NCBI GenBank assembly: GCA_958349075.1 | Contig: CATWBR010000143.1 | Location: forward strand, 1-9,988 | DNA: 9,988 nt | Direction of reading: 5' to 3' | DNA from: an uncultured Clostridium sp. | Lineage (GTDB): Bacteria > Bacillota > Clostridia > Lachnospirales > Lachnospiraceae | In this document: positions 1-4,389 of the stretch, piece by piece | How the letters are laid out: each line of letters opens with the position of its first letter | Position numbering within the stretch: the first letter of the stretch is position 1 | Notes under the pieces: model-generated | Told to the model about the DNA's origin: nothing | Database searches by the model: none | Seen by the model: only the letters and a program-made list of their open reading frames with translations | Position numbers and translations under genes: made by a program

Positions 1-121
1 ACTTGTGACCATACTGTGAAATCAGGCCGCTGCTTCCTGCTTGTTCTGTAAAACTTATAATGCGGCCGGATTCCTGCTTGGGCGTAAACCATAACGGCCG
101 GCGGGCAAAGTGATGATTCAT
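1..121 (-). CDS. Possible partial reading frame running off the left edge
   Basis: A minus-strand frame is open from an ATG at 119-121 to the left edge, giving about 40 residues starting MNHHFARRPLWF. The same frame stays open further upstream, to a second ATG near 172, before meeting a TAA. I recognise no family in it. Support is weak: the purine stretch before the ATG (CGGAG) touches the start codon with no spacing, and about 40 open codons can occur by chance at this base composition. It could be the start of a real gene extending to the left, a decayed remnant, or chance. It would be divergent to the Spx/ArsC-like gene. Confidence 0.2.
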   Translation of the reverse strand, partial: MNHHFARRPLWFTPKQESGRIISFTEQAGSSGLISQYGHK

Positions 122-135
122 CTCCGATATGGGGG

Positions 136-164
136 CTGGCAGAACTATTTTTTTATGATATGAT
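136..164 (+). promoter_or_regulatory. Candidate sigma-A promoter for the Spx/ArsC-like gene
   Basis: A -35 like CTGGCA (136-141, four of six consensus bases) lies 17 bp before a -10 like TATGAT (159-164, five of six). Transcription would start near 171 and leave a leader of about 140 nt containing the 16-bp tandem repeats. The -35 is mediocre, so this is tentative. Confidence 0.4.
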
Positions 165-189
165 AGCATCAGTATAAAAAAAGCCTGGT

Positions 190-253
190 GCAGTTTATAC
201 TTAATGCGGTTTATGCTTAATGCAGTTTATGCTTAGTACAGTTTAAGCTGAAC
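190..253 (+). repeat. Four tandem copies of a 16-bp unit
   Basis: Four consecutive 16-bp units start at 190, 206, 222 and 238, with consensus GCAGTTTATGCTTAAT. Units 1 to 3 differ from each other at one to three positions; unit 4 is more diverged (ACAGTTTAAGCTGAAC), and a further GCAG begins at 254. There are no spacers, so this is not a CRISPR array. The repeats end 58 bp before the start codon of the Spx/ArsC-like gene and would sit in its leader if the promoter at 136-164 is real. The role is unknown: they could be repeated protein-binding sites or a slippage-prone simple array. Confidence 0.85.
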
Positions 254-311
254 GCAGCCGGGACACAGAACAATTACAGGTTCAATTACAGATACGCGAA
301 AGGAGACTGTC

Positions 312-668
312 ATGAGTGTATTATTTTTAGAATATCCCCCCTGTTCCACCTGTCAGAAAGCAAAAAAGTGGCTGGACAGCCACAGCATCTCTTATGAGGC
401 CCGTCATATCAAGGAGAAAAACCCTTCGGCCGATGAGCTGAAACAGTGGCATCAGAGAAGCGGCCTTCCCCTTAAGAAGTTTTTCAACACCAGCGGGCTG
501 CTTTATAAGAGCCTGGAGCTGAAGGATAAACTGCCTGCTATGAGTGAGGAAGATCAATATAACCTGCTGGCCACGGACGGAATGCTTGTAAAACGTCCTC
601 TTATTATTGCAGAAGATTTTGTACTGGTTGGATTTAAAGAGACTGAGTGGGCAGATAAGTTGAAATGA
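312..668 (+). CDS. Spx/ArsC-family thioredoxin-fold protein
   Basis: This 118-residue protein has the length and layout of the ArsC/Spx/MgsR/YffB family of small cytoplasmic thioredoxin-fold proteins. The N-terminal strand leads into a CSTC redox motif (Cys11 and Cys14) followed by the helix QKAKKWL. Residues 92-97 hold LVKRPL, with Arg95 in the conserved family position, and the C-terminus has the usual GFKETEW ending. A CXXC pair resembles Spx/MgsR more than classical arsenate reductase, which uses one N-terminal cysteine, but databases usually label such clostridial proteins arsenate reductase family. No arsB, acr3 or arsR gene is nearby, so arsenate detoxification is not supported; a thiol-redox or RNA-polymerase-binding role is equally possible. 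The start is well set by GAAAGGAG with 6 nt spacing. It appears monocistronic and ends at the terminator at 713-751. Confidence 0.9.
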   Translation: MSVLFLEYPPCSTCQKAKKWLDSHSISYEARHIKEKNPSADELKQWHQRSGLPLKKFFNTSGLLYKSLELKDKLPAMSEEDQYNLLATDGMLVKRPLIIAEDFVLVGFKETEWADKLK

Positions 669-712
669 TCTTATAGTTTGTCCATCCGCTGTTACGTGGA
701 TGTGTTGTTTAT

Positions 713-751
713 GCGCCGAATTTTCAGAAATCCGGCGCTTTTATGTTTTTT
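713..751 (+). terminator. Intrinsic terminator of the Spx/ArsC-like gene
   Basis: The inverted repeat GCGCCGAATTT (713-723) pairs with AAATCCGGCGC (728-738) with one mismatch and a 4-nt loop, followed by TTTTATGTTTTTTT. The T-tract is on the plus strand only. The reverse strand lacks a T-run after the same stem, so it is at best a weak terminator for the convergent spmA. Confidence 0.85.
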
Positions 752-760
752 TCCTGCTTT

Positions 761-1369
761 TCAGCCGGCTTTCCTGTTTTTCCATTTACAAAATATTGCC
801 GCCACAATGGTGCTGATTGTTGTGGCCACCAGTGCGGGTCCCACGATCGCCGTAGGGTTAATGCTGCCATATTGAGTCCTGTATGCAATCATATTGATAG
901 GAATCAATTGCAGAGAGGATATGTTGATAATCAGGAATGTACACATTTCATTATTGGCAACTCCTCTTGGCACAGCTTTCTTTCCATCACGTCTTCTGTC
1001 TTCCTCCAGGTTTTCCAGTTCTTCCATCGCCTGCAGTCCTGCCGGTGTCGCCGCCCAGCCAAGTCCCAGCATGTTGGCAATCATATTGGCTGAAATGGAT
1101 TCCAGGGAAGGATGCCCTTTGGGGATCTTGGGAAAGAGGAATCTCAAAATCGGGGTCATTTTCTTTGATAACTGCTCGATTAAACCGGCTCTCCTGCCAA
1201 CCTCCAGAATCCCGGTCCAAAATGACATGACGCCGAGCATGGTAATGCAAAGAGTCACAGCCTCCCTGGCCGAATCCAGGGCGCCGGCGGTCACGAGGGC
1301 CAGGTTGCCGTGCAGGGCTGCCCATATAATTCCAACAAGCATCATAAATGCCCAGAGATAATTCAGCAT
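761..1369 (-). CDS. spmA: Spore maturation protein A
   Basis: This 202-residue integral membrane protein of the nucleoside-recognition (Gate) domain family matches SpmA, which in Bacillus is made in the mother cell and is needed with SpmB for full dehydration of the spore core. It starts with a hydrophobic helix (MLNYLWAFMMLVGIIWA). Residues 99-117 carry the SpmA-type signature NMLGLGWAATPAGLQAMEE, and residues 141-171 carry MCTFLIINISSLQLIP and GSINP. The length is close to that of SpmA elsewhere (about 200). I chose the ATG at 1367-1369 because GGGAG lies 8 nt upstream and the protein then begins at the conserved helix. The frame stays open upstream to 1540, but that extension is hydrophilic and would contain the promoter. 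No spmB follows: the next gene downstream is the convergent Spx/ArsC-like gene. No dacB lies upstream either. Confidence 0.92.
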   Translation of the reverse strand: MLNYLWAFMMLVGIIWAALHGNLALVTAGALDSAREAVTLCITMLGVMSFWTGILEVGRRAGLIEQLSKKMTPILRFLFPKIPKGHPSLESISANMIANMLGLGWAATPAGLQAMEELENLEEDRRRDGKKAVPRGVANNEMCTFLIINISSLQLIPINMIAYRTQYGSINPTAIVGPALVATTISTIVAAIFCKWKNRKAG

Positions 1370-1402
1370 GAAATATACTCCCTGATACAATCGATTGTTA
1401 TT

Positions 1403-1431
1403 AATATATGTACCGAAACAGACAGATATTC
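1403..1431 (-). promoter_or_regulatory. Sigma-E-like sporulation promoter of spmA
   Basis: On the minus strand GAATATC (1425-1431) is followed after 14 bp by CATATATT (1403-1410). Against the Bacillus sigma-E consensus (KMATATT, about 14 bp, CATACAHT) this is 6 of 7 and 7 of 8 matches at the expected spacing. Transcription would start about 27 nt before the spmA ATG. The Bacillus dacB-spmA-spmB operon is sigma-E dependent, so promoter and gene agree. Confidence 0.7.
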
Positions 1432-1456
1432 CGTACGAAAAAATGCCGCGGGGCAA

Positions 1457-1485
1457 TAGACATTTCTCCGTCTCTGTGTTACTAT
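1457..1485 (+). promoter_or_regulatory. Candidate extended -10 sigma-A promoter of the Rpn gene
   Basis: TAGACA (1457-1462, five of six to TTGACA) is followed after 17 bp by TACTAT (1480-1485), which is preceded directly by TGT (1477-1479), an extended -10. The predicted leader is about 90 nt long and holds two small hairpins. The promoter lies back to back with the sigma-E site of spmA. Confidence 0.45.
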
Positions 1486-1495
1486 AAAACAACCA

Positions 1496-1539
1496 TTCAG
1501 AATAAATCTGAACATTCTTAAATTCCTGCAGTTTCTGCA
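1496..1539 (+). promoter_or_regulatory. Two small hairpins in the Rpn leader
   Basis: TTCAGA (1496-1501) pairs with TCTGAA (1507-1512) around a 5-nt loop. TGCAG (1527-1531) pairs with CTGCA (1535-1539) around TTT. Neither is followed by a T-run, so they are not intrinsic terminators. They could affect mRNA stability or translation, or be chance; the first is a perfect 6-bp stem just after the predicted transcription start. Confidence 0.35.
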
Positions 1540-1583
1540 AATCATTTCTTTATCTCAAAACAACTTCATATGGGAGGGATTCT

Positions 1584-2621
1584 ATGGAAAATTCTAAAAA
1601 TCATATCACTGAATTCGATAGTCACATCGGCAGCTCCGAAAATCAGATTATTGGCCCCGAAAGCCGTGGCACAAACACCTTAAACCGTCTTACAAACCCT
1701 GAAAATCACCCTGCGGACACTGAAAAACACTTTACGAACAGAGAAGTAAAATCCAGCGCGTTTACTGCATTTTTCAGTGATCCCGAAAACGCGGCCAGGC
1801 TTTATTCGGCCCTGGACGGAGCCGAAACGGTACGTCCGGAGGATATTACATTCACCACTCTCAGCGGGGTACTTTTTATGGCCAGAAAAAATGACATGGC
1901 GTTTACAGTGAAAAACAAAGTATTAGTAATCAGTGAACATCAGTCCACAGTCAATGCGAATATGCCGCTCAGGGACGCTATTTATTATGGCCGGACGATG
2001 GAAAAGCTCATTGAGCCCAGGGCACTTTACCGGACAGGCCAGATTCCGGTTCCCACTCCCGAATTCTTTGTATTCTATAACGGAAGCAAGGATTTCCCCG
2101 GCGAAAAAATCCTTAAACTTTCCGACGCCTATCTTGAAAAATCCGATCCGCCTATGTTAGAATTAATTGTAAAGGTAATCAATATCAATCTGCCGGTCAG
2201 CCACCCAATCCTTGAGCGGTGCAGACCGCTTTATGAATATTCCTTTTTTATACAAACCATAAGGGATTACATAAATAAGGGGAAAAACCGCGACGAGGCC
2301 ATTATTCAGGCCATGGCAGACTGCGAACGTGTGGGTATTATGACTGATTTTCTGAAGGAGCATGGAACGGAGGCGGTGAATATGCTGTTTACGGAATTTA
2401 ATATGGAAGATGCGCTGGATGTGAGGTTTGAAGAAGGACAAAAGGAAGGGAAAAAGGAAGGGCTTAAAGAAGGAATTAAAGAGGGACAACTTCAGGGTAA
2501 AAAGTTAATGCTTGATCTGGTAAACGCCATGATTGCCGATCACCGTACGGCAGAATTGGCAAAACTGCAGAATGAGCCTGACTTTCTGGCTGAAATGATG
2601 GAATACTATCATCTGAAATAA
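1584..2621 (+). CDS. Rpn/YhgA-family PD-(D/E)XK nuclease with N-terminal heptad repeats
   Basis: This 345-residue protein belongs to the Rpn (YhgA-like, putative transposase) family, DNA endonucleases of the PD-(D/E)XK fold linked to RecA-independent recombination and, more recently, phage defence. Residues 4-59 are a family-atypical extension of degenerate seven-residue repeats. The nuclease domain follows (about 54-220): D104 in RKND and E118/Q120 in EHQS are the likely catalytic residues, then MPLRDAIYY and PTPEFFVFYNG, all typical. The C-terminal third is helical, with an EG(Q/K)KEG repeat (284-307) and a terminal helical tail, as in relatives. The start is firm: GGGAGGG lies 5 nt upstream, and the next in-frame ATG (Met99) falls inside the nuclease domain. 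A second possible start at Met267 is listed separately. No terminal inverted repeats or target duplications are visible, so nothing shows it to be a mobile element itself. Confidence 0.88.
   Translation: MENSKNHITEFDSHIGSSENQIIGPESRGTNTLNRLTNPENHPADTEKHFTNREVKSSAFTAFFSDPENAARLYSALDGAETVRPEDITFTTLSGVLFMARKNDMAFTVKNKVLVISEHQSTVNANMPLRDAIYYGRTMEKLIEPRALYRTGQIPVPTPEFFVFYNGSKDFPGEKILKLSDAYLEKSDPPMLELIVKVININLPVSHPILERCRPLYEYSFFIQTIRDYINKGKNRDEAIIQAMADCERVGIMTDFLKEHGTEAVNMLFTEFNMEDALDVRFEEGQKEGKKEGLKEGIKEGQLQGKKLMLDLVNAMIADHRTAELAKLQNEPDFLAEMMEYYHLK
1593..1760 (+). repeat. 21-bp degenerate tandem repeats encoding N-terminal heptads of Rpn
   Basis: Eight in-frame 7-codon units run from residue 4 to 59: SKNHITE, FDSHIGS, SENQIIG, PESRGTN, TLNRLTN, PENHPAD, TEKHFTN and REVKSSA. 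The consensus is roughly (P/S/T)-E-N-H-x-T-N, with position 4 always H, Q, R or K and position 7 often N or D. The last unit merges with the start of the nuclease domain. The pattern is polar and lacks leucine-type a/d positions, so it is not an evident coiled coil. Confidence 0.7.
2336..2373 (+). promoter_or_regulatory. Possible internal promoter and ribosome site within the Rpn gene
   Basis: Inside the Rpn gene, CGGAGG (2368-2373) sits 8 nt before the in-frame ATG at 2382, an ideal Shine-Dalgarno distance. Upstream, TATTAT (2336-2341, five of six to TATAAT) has ATGGCA (four of six) 17 bp before it at 2313-2318. The ribosome site is the stronger part; the promoter is tentative. Confidence 0.4.
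2382..2621 (+). CDS. Possible intragenic RpnS-like C-terminal product
   Basis: Translation from the in-frame ATG at 2382 would give a separate 79-residue copy of the Rpn C-terminus (residues 267-345): a short N-terminal segment, the EG/KEG repeat and the last helical region, without the nuclease residues. In enterobacteria Rpn genes are known to express such a C-terminal small protein (RpnS) that inhibits the full nuclease (RpnL). Here CGGAGG with 8 nt spacing supports the start, but only expression data would prove it. The alternative is that the AG-rich motif simply comes from codons for Thr-Glu-Ala-Val. Confidence 0.4.
   Translation: MLFTEFNMEDALDVRFEEGQKEGKKEGLKEGIKEGQLQGKKLMLDLVNAMIADHRTAELAKLQNEPDFLAEMMEYYHLK
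2433..2504 (+). repeat. 12-bp tandem repeats encoding EGxK units
   Basis: Six in-frame four-residue units encode EGQK, EGKK, EGLK, EGIK, EGQL and QGKK (residues 284-307). Such EG-K repeats are common near the C-terminus of Rpn/YhgA-like proteins and probably form a charged helix. Copy number could vary by slippage because the DNA is purine-rich and repetitive. Confidence 0.75.
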
Positions 2622-2671
2622 AACCGCCAGAAAACAGGATGCTGTTTGCATAACCGTATCGGTATCAAAAG

Positions 2672-2716
2672 AGAGAAACAGGCGGAAGTCACTCTTCCAT
2701 CTCTGTTTCTCTTTTT
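2672..2716. terminator. Bidirectional terminator between Rpn and MATE genes
   Basis: AGAGAAACAG (2672-2681) pairs perfectly with CTGTTTCTCT (2703-2712). A second stem, GGAAG (2684-2688) with CTTCC (2694-2698), closes the inner loop. The plus strand continues CTTTTTGTCTTT, and on the minus strand the stem is followed by CTTTT, so it can end transcripts of both convergent genes. Confidence 0.85.
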
Positions 2717-2737
2717 GTCTTTACCCGTCTGAAAATT

Positions 2738-4090
2738 TCATTGTTTCACTACGTTTTTCCGCCATTTCCCCGACAGATAGAACCAGATAATCAGTATCAG
2801 GCTCCCAAAGGAAGCAATTGGGGCTCCCAGCCCCACTCCGGTTAATCCCATCCCAAATACCATGCCAAATAAGACGGAAGCCGGGACTCTCAGGGCCAGT
2901 GCGGACATCATGGAATTGATCAGTGAGAATGTCGTGTGGCCGGATGCAATAAAGAGGCCGTTTATCGAAAAACAGAACGGTACTAACAGATAGTCAAAAC
3001 TGAATGTCCTGAAATACTGGATTCCACTCTGAACCATGTCCGGATTGTTGTCAAACAGCTCCAGAATCTGTCTCGGAAACAACTGCACCAAGATGAAAAT
3101 CAGATAGCTGCATCCCACCGCTATCAGTGTGCCCGCCTTGCAGGTTTTTCCGGCGCGCTCCCACTGCCCGGCGCCGATGTTCTGTGCGCACATTGTGGCG
3201 ATGGAACTGCCCATTGCAATAGCCGGCATGATGGCAAACCCGTTGACCTTCCCCACCACGCCCACCGCCGCCGAGGCATTCACTCCTCCGATCGTATTGA
3301 CAAGCGTTGTAATAATCAGGAAGGAGAAGCTGGTAATTCCGTTCTGAATCGCTGCCGGAAGTCCTATTTTAATAATCAGTGAAAGCTTTTCCTTATGAAA
3401 CTTAAATGAGGACGGCTTGAAATCAAAAATAAAATCATTCCTCACCATGTAGATGATACAGAATATCATACTGGCCGCCTGCGATATTACCGTTGCCACG
3501 GCGGCTCCAAATGCTCCCATACCGAATACCGCCACCAGCAGCAGATCGAGAAATATGTTGGTTACACAGGCAATAAGCACAAAATAGAACGGTCTTTTAC
3601 TGTCCCCCATTCCCCTCATAACCGCGCTCAATACATTGTAGCCAAAAATAAAAATAACTCCGGTGACCGTCACGGTCAGGTATCGGCTGGCCTCCTCGAA
3701 AGATTCGGCCGGAGTGTTGATTGCGTGAAGAACCTGGTTTTTCAAAAACAGCATCATAACCGTTATGACAACAGCCGCGGCCAGCAGCGTACTCATCAGG
3801 GTCGCTACCGTATCCTGCATATCGTCTCTCTTTTTGGCTCCCAGGTACTGAGCCACCAGCACCGTTCCGCCCGAACAGAGCCCCACCACGACATTGGTCA
3901 GAATAAAAGTCACCTGTCCGCCTATATTTACTCCAGACATACTGGCCGTACCGCTGAAATTACCCACAATCAGCATGTCCGCCACGTTGTACAACGACTG
4001 GACAATGCTGGATATCAGAAAGGGGATTGCAAACATAACAAGCTGTTTCACCACGTTTCCCTTAGATAAATCATTTTCAAAATTTCCCAT
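2738..4090 (-). CDS. MATE-family multidrug/toxin exporter
   Basis: This 450-residue inner-membrane protein has the 12-helix layout of the MATE family, which expels drugs, metabolites or toxic cations in exchange for Na+ or H+. The N-terminal half carries FAIPFLISSIVQSLYNVADM (20-39), and LSAVMRGMGDSKRPF (154-168) is a characteristic MATE loop. The second half repeats the fold, with GLPAAIQNG (243-251) and NIGAGQWERA (304-313), the usual NxGAG motif. Length and both halves are complete. The start is the ATG at 4088-4090, with GGAGG 5 nt upstream and the typical opening of a short polar stretch before helix 1. The open frame up to 4159 is rejected because it would begin upstream of the likely promoter -10. 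The substrate cannot be predicted. No MarR or TetR regulator is adjacent. Confidence 0.93.
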   Translation of the reverse strand: MGNFENDLSKGNVVKQLVMFAIPFLISSIVQSLYNVADMLIVGNFSGTASMSGVNIGGQVTFILTNVVVGLCSGGTVLVAQYLGAKKRDDMQDTVATLMSTLLAAAVVITVMMLFLKNQVLHAINTPAESFEEASRYLTVTVTGVIFIFGYNVLSAVMRGMGDSKRPFYFVLIACVTNIFLDLLLVAVFGMGAFGAAVATVISQAASMIFCIIYMVRNDFIFDFKPSSFKFHKEKLSLIIKIGLPAAIQNGITSFSFLIITTLVNTIGGVNASAAVGVVGKVNGFAIMPAIAMGSSIATMCAQNIGAGQWERAGKTCKAGTLIAVGCSYLIFILVQLFPRQILELFDNNPDMVQSGIQYFRTFSFDYLLVPFCFSINGLFIASGHTTFSLINSMMSALALRVPASVLFGMVFGMGLTGVGLGAPIASFGSLILIIWFYLSGKWRKNVVKQ

Positions 4091-4149
4091 CTTTTCCTCC
4101 GTACATGCCGCCGAAATTGCGTGACGCCATCTTTTATATATCTCTGCCA

Positions 4150-4178
4150 ATAATATCACAGGAAAAAAGGAAATTCAA
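4150..4178 (-). promoter_or_regulatory. Sigma-A promoter of the MATE gene
   Basis: On the minus strand TTGAAT (4173-4178) and TATTAT (4150-4155) are separated by exactly 17 bp, matching four and five of six consensus bases. The predicted start is near 4143, giving a leader of about 53 nt before the MATE ATG. Confidence 0.6.
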
Positions 4179-4389
4179 TATCCAGGCAGGCTGCCGCTAT
4201 CTGAAGAGTGAGTAACATTTGAACCCTATGGACCTCTTGCCATTTTGGGACGGATGAATTAAAATATCCTGGTACGGATTATGTGAGATCCCTTCCGTAT
4301 CCTGCCGGTCTTTTAATATTGTAAGTCCGGTTCAACGCCATCAAATATCAATTGCAGTCTTAGATGTATCTGCAGAAAAGGAAAAAAAC
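4179..4389. other. Intergenic region before the ATPase gene
   Basis: This is the rest of the 299-bp gap between the divergent MATE and ATPase genes. An interrupted inverted repeat, TACGGA (4273-4278) and TCCGTA (4294-4299), could form a hairpin with a 15-nt loop and pairing of the flanking GG/CC across a bulge; no T-run follows directly. A TTGTAA at 4319-4324 is a possible -35, but no good -10 lies 17 bp downstream, so I cannot place the ATPase promoter with confidence. AAAAGGA (4376-4382) serves as its ribosome site. I see no small reading frame or RNA gene here. Confidence 0.4.

Noticed and set aside
190..253. CRISPR array
   Set aside because: The 16-bp units are contiguous without spacers and no cas gene is present.
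312..668. Arsenate resistance role for the ArsC-like protein
   Set aside because: No arsenic transporter or regulator is nearby, and the CXXC motif fits Spx-like proteins as well or better.
1370..1540. 57-residue N-terminal extension of SpmA
   Set aside because: It has no ribosome site, is unlike SpmA N-termini, and contains the sigma-E-like promoter. The start at 1369 has GGGAG 8 nt upstream.
1584..2621. Rpn gene as an insertion sequence
   Set aside because: The family is often labelled transposase, but no terminal inverted repeats or target-site duplications are seen, and it has its own promoter and terminator like an ordinary gene.
4091..4159. 23-residue N-terminal extension of the MATE protein
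   Set aside because: The start would lie upstream of the likely -10. The ATG at 4090 has GGAGG at a good distance and gives the usual MATE N-terminus.
4273..4299. Inverted repeat TACGGA/TCCGTA as a terminator or riboswitch
   Set aside because: The stem is short with a long loop, it lies in a divergent intergenic region where no terminator is needed, and no known riboswitch core is visible.
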